A stretch of 64,000 nt of DNA from Adiantum capillus-veneris (taxonomy: Eukaryota; Streptophyta; Polypodiopsida; Polypodiales; Pteridaceae), in contig CM043965.1 of assembly GCA_014529385.2 (NCBI GenBank), forward strand, positions 61,278,933 to 61,342,932. Reading direction: 5' to 3'. Under the pieces are notes generated by a model, which made no database searches, was not told the DNA's origin, and saw nothing but the letters and a program-made list of their open reading frames with translations. A program made the translations under genes and the position numbers. Every line of letters starts with the position of its first letter. Positions within the stretch are counted from its first letter, which is position 1. Of the stretch, positions 13,964 through 26,519 are shown in pieces.

Positions 13964-16354
13964 GGTAGGAATCAAGAAGAGTTAGACTTGTCTAATTTTC
14001 TAAAAGGATTCCAAGATGTGTTCATCGATGATATCCCTATGGACTCACCTCCAAAACGAGGGGATGATGACCATCCTATTGAGCTTCTTCCTGGAAGTTC
14101 ACCACCTAACAAGCCTCCTTATCGAGTCTCACAAGCTCAACAAGAGGAGATCATGAGGCAAGTACAAGAGCTGGTAGACAAAGGGATGGTGAGGCCTAGT
14201 TCCTCTTCCTTTTTTTCTCTAGTCCTTTTAGTGAAAAAGAAAGATGGTACATACCGTATGTGTGTGGACTATCGAGCACTAAACCATATCACTATCAAAA
14301 ACAGATTTCCCGTACCTCAGGTAGAAGATCTGTTTGATAAGCTACAAGGCTCGACCTACTTCAGTAGGATTGACCTTAAGAGTGGCTATCATCAAATAAG
14401 GATAGTGGATGAAGATATCTTAAAGATCGCGTTTCGCACAACGTTTGGTCTTTATGAATATCTAGTCATGCCTTTTGGCTTGACTAAAGCACCAGCTATG
14501 TTCAATCGTTTGATGGAGAAAATTTTTAGACCATACTGCAAATTCACTGGAGTGTTCTTTGATGATATCATCATCTACTCCAAGTCTTTGGAGGAACATA
14601 AGCAACATCTCCAAGTGATTTTTCAAGCATTGAGGGAGAACAAGATTTTTCTCAACCAAAAGAAAAGCGAATTCTTCCTTCAAGAGATTCAATACCTAGG
14701 TCATATTATCTCTAAAGATGGTATCCAAATGGATCCATCAAAGTTAGAGGTAATAAAAGCATGGCCTAACCCAAGAAATCTACATGAGCTAAGAAGATTT
14801 GTTGGTATGTGCGCATACTATAGACGCTTCATAGAAAAATTCTCTCAAGTAGCAGGACCACTACATGACTTAACTAAGAAGAACGTTAAGTTTGTATGGA
14901 CTGCTAAGGAGCAAAATGCTTTTGAAAAGCTCAAAGAGAAGCTTACTTCCCAACTAGTCCTCGTGCTTTCGGATCTCTCAAAGCCATTTGAGGTCCAATG
15001 TGATGCTTGTGGTGATTGCCTTGGAGCAGATTTGCTTCAAGAAGGGCATGTCATAGCATATGAGAGCCGAAGTCTCAATATTGATGAACGAGTCCTGGGC
15101 ATTTATGAGAAAGAGCTTTTAGCTGTTCTACATGCCCTAGACACATGGAAGCACTACCTATTGGGGACTCCATTTATCCTACGAACCGACCACCAAAGTC
15201 TCAAGTATTTCATGACGCAAACCAAGCTTTCCGACAAACAAATGAGGTGGGTAAATTTTCTTTCGCAATTTAATTTCCATATTGCTCACATAGCTGGTAA
15301 ACACAATCAAGTGGTTGATGCACTTTCACGACGACCCAAAGTTAATGTGGTGTCTATAGCTACTCACAATGATCTATCCTCTATGATAGATGAGTATGCT
15401 ATTGACCCTGACTTTAGAGACATAATGTCAGCCCTTGCTTTGGGGATGAAAGAGGAACCATTCACCTTGCAGGATGGTTATCTTCTCCACGGCAATAGGC
15501 TATGTGTTACCCATTCCCTTCGTGAGAAAGTTATGTATGAATCCCATGCTCCTCCATATGCGGGGCATAGAGGTACTCAACCTACTCTCTGAGGAGTAGA
15601 GACATACTTCTATTGGCCTAGCATGAAAGTGGACATACAAGAGTATGTTTCAAAATGTGTAGTATGCCAAAAGACCAAGTATGATAGAGGGAAGCAACCT
15701 GGATTACTCCAGCCATTGCCTATCCCAAATTCACCATGGGAGAGTATATCCATGGATTTCATCTTTGGATTACCCAAGTCTATCCATGGGAATACAGGAA
15801 TATGGACAATAGTTGACAGGTTTAGCAAGCAAGCACATTTTATTCCTGTCAAAAAGACTATTAAGGCACATCAAATGGCAACTCTCTTCATACCTCAAAT
15901 TTTCAAGCACCATGGATTACCCACATCCATCGTGTCAGATAGAGATCCTAGAATGACCAGTAATTTTTGGAAAGGTCTCTTTGAAAATCTAGGAATAAGA
16001 TTGAATTTCTCTTCGGCCTATCACCCACAAACGGATGGCCAAAGTGAGATAGCCAATCTTACGATACTCGATCTACTCAAGACTTCTGTTACCGAAGTAG
16101 ATCAACGCTCACAATGGGAAAAGTACTTACCTCTTTTAGAGTATGCTTACAATAATACTGTACATACTTCTACGGGAAAAGCACCTTTTGAGATCTTTGA
16201 GGGAAGACCTAAAAGTCCATTACTACTCAAAGTACATGGGAAGATCTTCGCCGCCGATGAGTATAGCTGTGACCTACAAGAATCTTTTCAAAAGATTAAG
16301 GAGGCTATATCCATCTCTCAACAAAGGAAAAAAGCTGCTGCAGAAGAGACTTAA
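13964..16354 (+). pseudogene. pol: RT-RNase H-integrase of A2
   Basis: A long frame encodes RT (KKDGTYRMCVDYRAL near 14240; catalytic FFDDIIIYS with the Asp pair at 14561-14566), RNase H (CDACGDCLGAD near 15000, YEKELLAVLHAL near 15105, RTDHQS near 15185) and the integrase zinc region (H-H before 15580, then CVVC near 15660). Downstream lie DFIFGLP, SDRDPRMTS and QSEIANL with the three acidic catalytic positions. A single in-frame TGA at 15590-15592 interrupts it, and frame is lost near 16345 by a small deletion compared with A1. Confidence 0.92.
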
Positions 16355-16800
16355 TGTTCAAAGAAAATGATTGGGTCTTACTCAAGTTTCCTAAGGCTCG
16401 ATTAAGGCAAACGACGGGCAAAAATCCTACGGGCCATCAAAAGTATTATGCTAAACTAGCAAAAAGATACTATGGTCCTTTCCAAATCTTGAAGCCCATC
16501 AATGAGACAGCTTATCAACTCAAGTTGCCCAACCATTGGCTTATACACAATGCCTTTCATGTAAGCCTACTTAAGGAGAGCCACCAACTGAACCAATTAT
16601 TGAAGACCCTCCCGAAGGTGAAGACCAAGAAGAGGTGCTACAACCCGAAGCTGTTCTTCGGCATGAAGACAAGGTACTACGATATGGTAAGATTATCCGA
16701 CGGTATCTTATTAAGTTCAAAAATTATCCTTTTGAAGATGCTAGATGGATACAAGGAATACAACTTAAGGATAGTATGAAGCTTGTCAATGCTTACAATG
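16354..16800 (+). pseudogene. pol: Integrase C-terminus and damaged chromodomain of A2
   Basis: The frame resumes with NDWVLLKFPKARLRQTTG and then NHWLIHNAFHVSLLK. Eight bases are missing after HVSLLK compared with A1, so the chromodomain (about 16610-16780) is read out of frame. The nucleotide sequence still matches the A1 chromodomain, and the A1 nonsense codon is not shared (cga to tga in A1, cgg here). Confidence 0.82.
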
Positions 16801-17138
16801 CTACATTAGAGTAAGCAAATGTACAAATTTCTTTTAAATGACTCATGTTTTTGTTTTATAAGACTAGTCCTCTTTTTAATTGTGCACAAATTTAACTAGT
16901 ATGCATACTTAGAATCATGTTTGTGATGACGACGTCTCTCAAACACCAAATAGAATTTGTCACTCTACTTTGGGAGAATGAAATGGACTAAAGAGTAGAC
17001 ATGCTTGCAGCAGCAGCTATGTCTCCCAAGCACCAAATGGATTAGTCATCCATCTTGGAAAGATGTCGTAGGGTAAAAAGGGATCCTCTACCCGCTAAGT
17101 AACATTGACTAATGACTAAGGAGTTATCTCTTCTACCT

Positions 17139-17176
17139 CATAGTCGAGGACGACTATGATTTCAAAAGAGAGTTAA
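17139..17176 (+). promoter_or_regulatory. Hairpin plus polypurine tract of A2
   Basis: CATAGTCGAGGACGACTATG at 17139-17158 is a perfect 8-bp stem around an AGGA loop. Compared with A1 (TGACTATG) the closing pair is C-G rather than G-T. The tract tttcaaaagagagttaa leads directly to the 3' LTR. Confidence 0.85.
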
Positions 17177-18761
17177 TGTCATAAAATCTAATATCTAATA
17201 TGTAACCAACCCAAATGATTTTCTCAGATTAAATTGATCACTTAATGTGGGAGATAAACGGGAACAAGTGTTAAGATATAGACATGTGCTTATAGATCTA
17301 TCTCAACACGGGGCCAATGGTAAAGGGGCCCAAATGAGAGATGGTCTATCAAAGAGCAAGGCTAACAAATGGAGCATAAGACCTTAGGGTTAGCTTCATT
17401 GAAGACCTCCAATAATGTGTGTAAAAGGCCTTTGACCTTAGGTAAGCTAGGGCTGAGCTTGAGGCACGGGAACCCGACCCAGCTCGAGGTGCCTGTCATG
17501 CTTGATGACTAAGGTGCTTGAGGTGCTTAATTATTGAGATGCTTGAGGTGCTTGACATGCTTTAGATGCTAGGAATGCACTTGAGGTGAGAACCCAGCCC
17601 AAGCTTAAAGTGCTTATGAGCCAAGCTTGTGGTGGGAACTGGGCTTATGCATGAGGGGCTTGACGTGTCAAAAAGTCAAAGATTCAATCCCTACAAGGAG
17701 GGGGCGAGCCCTACATGAGGGGGGATGAGAGAGAACACCCACACACTCACACAAGGCATGCATGGTACAAAGAAAGCAAAAGGGACACTTGTCAAGTTCC
17801 TCCTCATGTTGCCCTCATGGTGTGCCTGAAGCCTATTGGTTGGCCACCCAAGGGGTCCAATAATAATTTAGGAGATTTAATTAATTTATTTAGCATTTAT
17901 CTAGCCCTCTCTCTCAAAAGGGAAAGGGGGACACTTGTCTCAAGGCTACCCTTGCTGCTTGTAATGCCTCCTGCTTGTGATTGGCTAGGCCTTGAGGGGT
18001 CCAACAAGCTTCAAGCATGAGCTACAAGGGGGGGTCGACCCAAGCAAGCTAGGGGGTTTCTTAGGGGGTATACTCACCCACACACACTCACAAACACTCT
18101 CATTGTGTGCTATGCAAAGTGCAAGAACTCCCTCTCCTTCTCCAAGCAAGTAGAGGTTGAGAGCCTACACCAACACTCTTGGATATGGAGTGCAAATCCA
18201 ACCAAGAGCCATGCTTCAATGCTTAAGCTTGCCATCTCCTTCTTCTTCATTAATATGCTATTATGTATGCTAGCAACAAGAGTTATGATAAGTGAGGAAC
18301 TAATTCTTTCTCCTACGAAATGTTTCTTCTTCCTCTTTCCTACCCTCATTCCCTGCTAGCTCTCTCCACCTTCGAAGGTGTTTGAGGTCTTGGGACTAAG
18401 GCTTGGGATAGTTAAAGCTTTCTTCAAGTTTATGTTATGTTTGTGATGCATGAAGCTTTCCATCTTCATTGCATCACCTAGGTCACAAGGAACACAAAGA
18501 TTGTATTGTAACAAGTCTCTCTTAATGGGAGAAATCATAATACAAATGCCTATTGGAGGGGGGACCGGCTCCACATAAATCCGGTCCTCAACTGTTGTCA
18601 TGTTCTCTAAATTCTCTCTCTTGCAAAAGTATTGTTCATGCCAAGTTAACTAATTGCTATGATTATGTTACTATCTTCAATTATGTTCACCCGCTATGCT
18701 CACAAAGTCATTTCTCAAAAGTACTCTCATTAATTTCCGCCAAATTAAATAGGCCAATTTC

Positions 18762-18767
<6 letters not shown>
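17177..18767 (+). repeat. 3' LTR of A2
   Basis: Starts tgtcataaaatc and ends cattata, probably cattaca with one C to T change, running into the AT array. About ten bases present near the 3' end of the 5' LTR (ctactctcaa) are missing here. Confidence 0.9.
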
Positions 18768-18813
<46 letters not shown>

Positions 18814-18946
18814 CTCTCTAATCTCTCTCTCTCTATATATTATAATCTCTCTAATATCTCTCTCTCTATATATATAATCTCTCTAATCTCTCTCTCCTCT
18901 CTCTCTCCACAATATATATAATTGTATATTATATAGAAAGAGATGA

Positions 18947-18978
<32 letters not shown>

Positions 18979-18985
18979 GTAGCAT
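18768..18985. repeat. AT/CT microsatellite right of A2
   Basis: AT repeats, then blocks of tctctctaat and ctctctatatat, then AT again to about 18972. This is the other half of the array interrupted by A2. Confidence 0.95.
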
Positions 18986-19099
18986 TAATTGCATTCAAAA
19001 GGATTAAGAGTGCATTCAAGGCATTTTGTAGCCCTCTTTTTGTGTGGAAAGTAGGATTGTAGGATGAAGACAAGGGAAAAGGGACGATTGGGAAAGAAT

Positions 19100-19745
19100 G
19101 TGCAATAAGTGGTTCGTAAACCTTGAGCATGTCATTTCTTACCGATGGATCAAACCAAGGTTGAGGCTTTCTTTAAGTGGTTGCCACCCACCAATTTGGA
19201 GGTATTACATATTTTGTTTTGGCCTACTATTATCCCAAGTTTATATAAGATTACACGAAGATTATCGTGTCTATGATGGACCAAGTAAAAGGTCAAGGGG
19301 TGCTTATGCTTGGGATGAGAAATAGCAACGTAGCTTTGGCAAGCAAAAAGTAGCTTTAGCTACCACTCTTGTGTTTGTGGATCCTCACAAACAATTCGTG
19401 ATGGAGAGAAATGCTAATGATAAGGCAATTAGTGTAGCAATACTTCAGGAGGGTAGACCCATACCTTTTGAGAGCAAGAAACTAGATAAAGCTTAACAAA
19501 ACTGTTCTCCCAATGAGAAAGAGCTTTATGTAATTACTCCCGCTCTACATAAAAGGCGACACTCTTTAAATGGTGTGAAACTGGAGTGTTTGTTTGATCA
19601 TGATTATATCAAATGGATTCAATCTTAAAAGGATATATTGGATAAGAAATCCAAATTGGTAGAGATTTTTCAATAGTATGACTCATAGCTACTACAATAC
19701 AATACTAGATGTCCTAAGTAGGGTGTCCACTGTCAAAGATAAGAG
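19100..19745 (+). pseudogene. Ty3/gypsy RT-RNase H fossil
   Basis: A heavily decayed piece with frames that resemble the end of RT (LEHVIS, then KVEAFFKWLPPTNLEVL near 19160) and RNase H (VFVDPHKQF, ISVAILQEGRPIPFESKKL near 19430-19490, NEKELYVI near 19515). Stops and frameshifts are frequent. No LTRs are recognisable nearby. It lies just upstream of the CLC gene. Confidence 0.7.
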
Positions 19746-20554
19746 TGAGGAAAAAAAATGATATAATGTAGTAATAGATGTCCTAAGTAGGCTATCAAAA
19801 ATAAGAGCGAAGAAGAAAATCATAGAATTTGAATAGCACCATGCAACATCCAAGTATGGATGGAATTTGGGTGTGGAGATCAATGTAACACCCTACCTCT
19901 AGACGAACATGCACAACCGGTTGTTGTGTAGGTAAATCAAACATCCTCTATTAGTATTGCTACGCTTGAGGTTGTGGGTGTGTGAACTGACTCATACTTC
20001 GAAATCGATTATTGCCACGATGAATCAACTTGCCAAGATAGCATCATGCACGATGGGCGCTGCGCTTTTGTGCAGTCAGAATCGGCTCCCAAGCGGCCCT
20101 TCTTCTCATTCGATTCAAAAAGTTGCCATGGGATAAATGTCCCAAAAGGGACTTTCCTTTTACAGAACACACCAAGACCCTTTGGTCTAGAGCGATTGAA
20201 CTAATTCAAACTCACCCCAAAAAAGTTGCCATGGGCTGGGCAGCGTGAACCCAGCCTAAGACATAAAATTTGCATGTGTGGCATAGGTATAATGGATTGG
20301 TGGATAACCAAGGCACAAACCAACATGAAAGCTGGCGGTAGCCTCCGACAAAGAGTGATCATCACAAGCAGCCTTCGCAGAATCGCATTCTCAAGCTCAA
20401 GCTGTGGACATTGCTGTGTGCATGCAGAGAGGAGCTTCCTGTGCTTTGAAGCAAAGCACTTTTTACCCTGGCAAGCCCAAGTTGCAGGCGACAAAATGGA
20501 GTACTCGTCCTAAGTCACCTCACCGTGCCTCTCCGCCACTATTTGAGTGCAGGT
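19746..20554 (+). other. 5' flank of the CLC gene
   Basis: About 800 bp between the gypsy fossil and the first ATG of the CLC gene. A short phrase (aaaagttgccatggg) occurs twice, at 20126-20141 and 20221-20235. The promoter and 5' UTR should lie here, but I see no clear TATA box with a defensible start point. An untranslated first exon is possible. Confidence 0.5.
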
Positions 20555-21073
20555 ATGGATAAATGCCTTACACACACAGCTACCATCCGCAGTACACTAT
20601 CAGATGAGCCACTCTCGTTGCAATTTGCATCCAGGGCAGTTTTTGGATGTGGCAGCCCTGTCTATATTGCGTTGCGCCAGCAAAAAGTCTCAAAATTCTC
20701 GAATATCCACATTCTTCATATGTGCGGGAAGCCCATTCGATGTACAGGTTCACATACACCCTTTTCTGTGCAGCGTACATCCCATGTCATAACACACAAG
20801 TGCCGTCACCGGCTCAAGCGCAGGAAGCTTTCTGCCATCCCTGGGAGCTCTGATGTCCATGATGATATCGTTGTCAAGGAAGAAAGTGAATATCAGACAG
20901 AAAATGAGGAATTGTTACCAAATTCTGGTAGTGTTGATGGTGGCATTGAGGCCTATGCCAGCAAAGCGCTTGCCCTCAGCGATGAGTTTTTACCACCTGA
21001 GGGGCTGGTGGTGATCCTATCGTGTGCGGTTGGCCTCATGACTGGTGTTGCAGTGGTTCTCTTCAATGTTGGC
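20555..21073 (+). CDS. CLC-e/CLC-f-like plastid chloride channel/transporter, exon 1
   Basis: Encodes the N-terminal 173 residues of a CLC-family anion channel/transporter, an integral membrane protein. The first 100 or so residues are rich in Ser, Thr, His, Arg and Lys (RHRLKRRKLSA), as expected of a plastid transit peptide. An acidic stretch (EEES, TENEELL) follows, and then the first hydrophobic helix, LPPEGLVVIL to GVAVVLFNVG. I chose the ATG at 20555; the frame is open further up, to a GTG at 20525. The exon ends after GGC at 21073 with donor gtaagc, at a codon boundary. The continuation VHEVHDAVWQ is found 42.8 kb away. CLC-f is my best guess from the GAAWLR motif in exon 2; CLC-e is the alternative. 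No stops or frameshifts are seen. Confidence 0.85.
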
Positions 21074-22019
21074 GTAAGCAGCATAATTCTTTCTCCTTGG
21101 CTTGTGTCTGTCATAGTTTGAAAACTACCTGCAAAAGATGAAATTGCTATCCTTGTCAATAGTCTTGTGATGTCTTTGTCAGTACATCTTAAGTTGATGA
21201 GAAGCTTGATTACCTTGCTGCGATGTTAAGTTGTGTAATTACCTTGTGTGTTGATTATTTGTGTTCACATTGTACAAGGAGTTTCGACATTTTAACTTTG
21301 CTAGTTTTTTGATTCCTTGTTTTTTTGGATATAACACTTTCTAAGTTTTTAGAGCAAAAGTCAGCTATTGATTTGTTGTAGGTGGGAATTTTCTTGTACA
21401 AATCTGCTTCTTACATATTTCTTACAAATTTGGTCTTGAATCTCTCTTTGCTAGAGTAGCATTAATTGATGCGGGCATGTGTATACATGTGTATGATTGA
21501 TGAGGGGGATGGAGCTCTTAACTCTAGTGGATGTGGAACGATATGCGTAGGGGAGTACAAGCACGACATGCACAAGACTAGCTAGCTCCATCCGGTACCA
21601 AACTGGGGGTGTAGTATGGCATGCATAGGTGGGTAGAGAGTGAAGAGTTCCTGCAATATAATAGCAGGTTCTGAGAAAGCCCACTCTATCTCCCTCTGTC
21701 CGGTCTGCTCATGCCATAGTCAAATCTCCCTGCGATGTTCTCTCTGGGCGGTGCTTTGGGGCATCTATGGGCTCGAACAATCTTTGCCTGCTGTAGTGTG
21801 ACCCCTCTCTGATTGTGGTGGGCGATATTGGGTCAACTCGGTATTGATGACGTTAGTGGGGATGTCGTGGTATTTAGTCAATACTATGCATGATGGAGCT
21901 GATGGTTATATTGTCTTGTGGATGACTACCATGGATCTATACTTTAACACTTTTCTTTAAGGTGAATTTCTGCTTATCCTGGATTCATCTAGTTATATAT
22001 ATTTGCATGTATGCATAAA

Positions 22020-22345
22020 GGTAGTGTTTGCTAACACACCCGGAAATCACGGAAGTATTTGTGGGCGCTAGCTTTTGAGCTTGACGGCTTTTGGGAGTCA
22101 CAACTTTTCATGTATGATGCTTTTGGGCCAAGGGCCTTAAAATAGGAGCATTGGGGGACTACTAACCTTGGCATTTTTGTGTGTGCAGAAGCGGAGACAA
22201 AGCTCCCCGGCAGTTGTACCTTTGTGAAACGACTTTAAAAAAATGTCGAAAGGGGCCTATGTTTTGAGGCTAGTGCTCTGGGAGTGGAACTCTGTCTCTA
22301 TGTGTCTACCTTGGCACGTGGTGCCCTCCCGTTACACAGGTGCAG
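22020..22345 (+). repeat. Decayed gypsy LTR fragment (B-like)
   Basis: Keeps the order seen in better LTRs: cttttgggccaagggcctt, then gtcgaaaggggcc, then ctctgggagtggaactctgtc, then ggcacgtggtgccctcccgttaca. It is therefore the 3' half of an LTR related to 23247-23902. No partner element is recognisable. Confidence 0.65.
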
Positions 22346-22545
22346 GAAGAGCATGTTGCGTGAGACCAGGTTAAAGGCTTTGCAGAAATGGGCTCTGAGG
22401 TCCCTCGGGCATTGTAGCCCACGTATCATCCGCTTGTAGAGAGAGTAGATCCCTCAAATTATCTCTGATGGCACACCAAGTGCATGAAGGACCAAGGTTC
22501 TGGAAGAGCTTGTTGTCGATCGTGTTGAAGGCAATTCAGTTATTT
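22335..22545 (-). pseudogene. Possible LINE reverse transcriptase fossil
   Basis: On the minus strand short frames resemble the RT A-motif neighbourhood of non-LTR elements: AFNTIDNKLFQNLG (around 22500-22545), then GIYSLYKRMIRGLQ and CKAFNLVSRNMLFLHL. Frames switch and there is no long ORF, so this is at best a fossil. Confidence 0.35.
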
Positions 22546-22918
22546 AAGTTGTTTTGGTGATAAAGCTTTCCCGAGTTTTACAACTTGTACTATGTAGTTG
22601 TCTCTGTGTTTTTGTATGATTCCTTGCCTAAAGTGATTATAGTCCTAACAACATGCAGGCGGGATATTGAGGAGATCAAAATGGACATGGAGAAAATCAA
22701 CAAAGTCCTTCCAATCAGAAACTTTGGGAATGACAATTGTTTATTTGGATGAGCAACAAAAACTGAACGCGACGGATGATCGGATTGATTTGGAGGCTTC
22801 GCCCACGTATTTGGGCTCTCTTTATATTCTTGTGTTAGCCCTTCTATCCCTCAACAAAATTCTTAGATTCACTCCTCTTCCTCCTGTCCCTTCTCACATT
22901 TCCCCTTGTTACCTCGTC

Positions 22919-23246
22919 TGTAACAGACTTGGACACTCCAACTCAAGATTCTACCGCGACACGATAGGAATTCACTTCAAAACAGTTCACAACAATTTAT
23001 TCGACACGGCTTGGCGGAGTTTCGTGCCTAGAGATGTTGGCCCCAAAGACCGTTGCCCCTTTTGGTATTTCTTTTTGTATTAATCTGCAACTCAAAGTAC
23101 AAGAGAGTGGGAGGGTCTCACTCTTAGACTCTGTGTCAAGATGCTCTGGGGAGTGGGAGCCCAAGCCACTAATTTATAGGTTTTACAAGGGATGCCAAAA
23201 GGAGAGCCCCAAAAGCTGAAAATCAAAAGCTTCATAAAGCAATTTC
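22919..23246 (-). repeat. Truncated LTR, C family, inverted
   Basis: On the minus strand this matches the 3' half of the C LTR (about 37215-37540). It includes ggcatcccttgtaa, ttgtactttga, attaatacaaaaagaaa, ggccaacatctctaggcacg and the end gtgtccaagtctgttaca. It is cut where the B element begins at 23247. Confidence 0.8.
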
Positions 23247-23902
23247 TTTCACAAACTGCTGACGTGTCAAAGCCCTAGAGAACGGAGCCAACTTGCAGAT
23301 GCAGTCTAAGGGGCTTAAACCCTAAGAAGAACAAGTAACAGAAGAAGAAGTCCTACCAACTTATGGGGACCCCGTCCGATGGGGCCCCAAGTGACGTAAA
23401 GGATTAAAATAAAGCAGGACATGTACACACACAAACTCATGACGTGGTAGATTTCCGAAAATTGCGTTGACATGAGGACGGGGCAGGCTGTACGGATTTC
23501 CACGTTTTGCGCTGGCTGATGACGTGGCAGGTTGTACGGATTTCCGTGATTTACGCTGGAGCTTTTTGGCTTTGCTTTTGGACTAGGTGCTTTTGAGTTT
23601 GAAGGCTTTTTACTGTAAACTGCTTTTGGGGCCTAGGGCCTTTAAATATGAGGTTAGGGCTCATTCTATGGCATGCTTCCTGGAGAAGGTGCAGAGTTTG
23701 GAGTACCGGCTTGTACTGTGTCGATGCAATATAAAGAAATACCAAAAGGGGCGCCAAGGTTTGGGGCCAATACTCTCTGGGGTGGAATTCTGTCACTCCG
23801 TGTCGCGTGTCGTCTCTCTCTTTCAGTTCAGTTGTTATTGAAGTGCTAAAAGTCTATTCAGTCTGTTCTTTTCTATTGGCACGTGGTGTCTGTCTTGTGA
23901 CA
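23247..23902 (+). repeat. 5' LTR of gypsy element B
   Basis: Begins ttcacaaactgctgacgtg (TG mutated to TT when compared with 33904) and ends cttgtgaca. It contains aatataaagaaatacc followed by the conserved ggggcgccaaggtttgggg block at 23728-23812. The primer site follows at 23904. Confidence 0.85.
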
Positions 23903-23903
23903 G

Positions 23904-23915
23904 TGGTATCAGAGT
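23904..23915 (+). promoter_or_regulatory. Primer binding site of element B
   Basis: TGGTATCAGAGT, one mismatch from the initiator tRNA-Met site used by A1 and A2. Only about ten bases later element B is interrupted by element 3. Confidence 0.8.
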
Positions 23916-23921
23916 ATCGGG

Positions 23922-23926
23922 CGTGT
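23922..23926. repeat. Target site duplication cgtgt (left of element 3)
   Basis: cgtgt here and at 32382-32386 flank element 3 exactly. Removing element 3 and one copy joins the primer site of B to its downstream sequence gcttttctgaaagcat, which also follows an LTR of the same family at 40534. Confidence 0.9.
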
Positions 23927-25469
23927 TATAACCGGCCCGTACAACGTAGAGGGCGGTACTATTTCAATTACCTGTTAACTTTACACAGAGCACTGAGAAG
24001 GGAAGAGAACACAGTTGCGTCCAGTGACTAGAATGTCACTGCGCACACGAGACCGACACCCTGTAGGCCCCAAAGATTGGCGCCCCTTTCGGTATTTCTT
24101 TATTCAAATTAAGTTAGACGATCCGATCACTTAGCACAAGCTTTCACATAGCTGTCCAAACCTGGCGAGGGCTGAAAACGCAGGTTTTCGACCGGATTTC
24201 GACAGCATAACGGCGCAAAAACCCCTGTAGGTCAAAAACACCTGTCTAGGACGGATTCCCTCGATATCTGGAAGCTTTCTGGTGAGCTGTCACAGAAATT
24301 CAGCGGGCTGTAATTCTCTGTTTTTCACTGCCGGGAGCCCAAAAGCCTGTACACGCATCCCAAGGCTCTCATGAGGCTCCCCCGATGTTCCCTTGCAATT
24401 TAGGTGCGAAACCCTAAACCTGCAGAAAAACACAGCAGGCTGTAATTCCCTGTTTCGGATCGTTTTTAGGGGAGCGAACACTCCTACGCGTGTCCCAAGG
24501 GCTCCCTCACGCAATGGGACAGTTCCCCTGTGAATTGGACGAGTTTTCACGCAAGAAAACTCTCCAAACTCGCAATCTTTCGTGATGGAACTGTGCGTAC
24601 CTGTGGGGGATTAGCAATTAGCTAATCCGGTTCTTGTTCAGAAGGCTCTTGCCTTGGCAAACGTGCATAAACCCCCCGAACTGTACATAGGTCAAATGAG
24701 AAGTCCACTAGTGGGGCATAACATACTGTACGTAGGGGAGAAAGAGAGCAGTATGTAGCGTGCGGGGCATCACTCCCGTCACCATACTGTGCATAGAGGG
24801 CAAGGTAAGCATTCCATAGCTTCTATACCTGCTACAATCCACCTGAGGCTGAAAATGGCGCCCCCTTTGTTGATATGCAGCTCGTTTTTGCCTCCCAGAG
24901 TGGCAGAATCGCTCATAGGCTGACACGTCGCCCAGTTTTCGAGTTTGGGCTTTCCCTGCTAAAAATATCTCAACTGGTGCGTCGGTTGACTTGGCAGCAG
25001 AGCAATAAAATGTTTCCCTTGTCATTCCAGAGCTAATGACGCGAACACATTTTGTGGTAAAAAATAGCAGTTCCCTAAATTATAGGAGATGCTTCCATGG
25101 CGTCCCTGTCGGTCTCCTGACCATCATTGAAGACTACCATTTGACCAACATCTACAATGTGGGTTAATTTACTGGCCCCTTTCAACTTATAAAGTTGCAG
25201 TGACTTGACGAGTGGCCCAAATTCCAGTTTGGCGCACACGAGCTTCCATACTCATCAGAATTCAGTGCTAACTGGCCCGGGCAGTCCCTGTCTGACCGAC
25301 CTAGATCCCCGATGTGAGAAACCCATTTGGCTGCAGCCGTTTCACACTGGCCATGCAATGTCCACTTGCACCTTTTCAAGGGTTTTGGGACAAACAAGTA
25401 AAAATAAAATAAATATATCTAATACTTATTTACGGAAGGCAACAGGAAAAATATACCTCCTGGTGACCA
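23927..25469 (-). repeat. 3' LTR of element 3
   Basis: Matches 30850-32381 closely. On the plus strand it starts tataaccggccc and ends ctggtgacca. On the element strand it carries gaataaagaaatacc... ggggcgccaa, with the block at 24053-24113. Confidence 0.92.
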
Positions 25470-25504
25470 CCCCACCCTTGAAATATTGCAAGCGACCTCG
25501 CTTG
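25470..25504 (-). promoter_or_regulatory. Hairpin plus polypurine tract of element 3
   Basis: On the element strand CAAGCGAGGTCGCTTG (25504 to 25489) forms a 6-bp stem with AGGT loop. It is followed by tttcaagggtgggg at the edge of the 3' LTR. The stem sequence differs from that of the A, B and C families but pairing is kept. Confidence 0.85.
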
Positions 25505-25776
25505 TATGCCAATAATACATGCGGATATCTCCTGATATCACATATATTCTATGATGGGAATCCAAGATATACATGCTTCCGGAAATGTAGCATTGGACGA
25601 TTAAACAATCCCACCAACTTGGCTATGACACATATATCAAGCATAGAAGTCTTCTAGTGTACTCTTGAGCACAAACTTCTCTAGCTAAATTCTGTATGGA
25701 AAGAGTAGATACAATTGCTTAAGTACTCTCTTGAGCATCATGAACCATGCTCTTGCCTTGCTCCAAAAAGGCTGCA

Positions 25777-26519
25777 TCAAGTCACTGTGGGTTCCATTTG
25801 AAAGGCTTCAAGATACAATTGCAATAGCTGAGGTGAATCAAGCAATTCAGACTCTTCCATCCATTTGGCATCTAATGATGGATAGTTCTTGAACTTCACC
25901 AAGTAGCGTCTTGCAACTTTTCCTCTAACCTTCTTTCTTTATGTGCCAATATCTGTTCAGGAACAAGGATTTCATCCAATTCTTCCACTTCGGGTTGTTC
26001 CTCATCAAGCATATTCTCTGGCACATCACTAACAAAGGGCCTTAGAAGGCTGACATGAAAAGCATTATGTATTTTCCAGCCTTCTGGTAGCTTTAACCTG
26101 TAAGCTACATCGCTGATCTTTTCTGAAATCTGAAAAGGACCATAATATCGCATACTGAGCTTAGGAAACAAGCGTTCCTTGCCTTTCCTTTTCCTTAACC
26201 TGGCCTTTTCAAAGCGCAAAAGTACCCAATCACCAAGTGAAAATACAAGTTCACGACGGTGACGATCAACAGCTTTCTTTTGCTTAGCCTGAGTCTTCTC
26301 AAGAGCAATCTTTATCTTCCTGTATGTTTCATCCATATCTTGCACATACTTGTCTGCCTCAAATATCTTGTCCTTAGTCTGCAAAATGGGTGGGACTTTC
26401 TTTCCTCCTTCCACTATCTCAAATGGTGCCTTACCTCTTGATGTATGCACAGTGTTATTGTAAGCATATTCAACCAATGGGAGATGGTGTTCCCAAGTTG
26501 CTTTGTGCTCTGAGAACAT
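25777..26519 (-). pseudogene. pol: Integrase C-terminus and chromodomain of element 3
   Basis: Reads LVEYAYNNTVHTSRGKAPFE, GDWVLLRFEKARL, MRYYGPFQISEKI and WKIHNAFHVSLLRPF, which is the integrase C-terminal domain. The chromodomain has EILVPEQILAHKERRLEE, and after a frameshift near 25910 ARRYLVKFKNYPSLDAKW; the chain ends near 25777. This tail defines the element as a chromovirus. Confidence 0.85.

Noticed and set aside
20201-20513. ORFs on both strands upstream of the CLC exon
   Set aside because: No motif, overlapping on opposite strands; more likely 5' flank or untranslated sequence.
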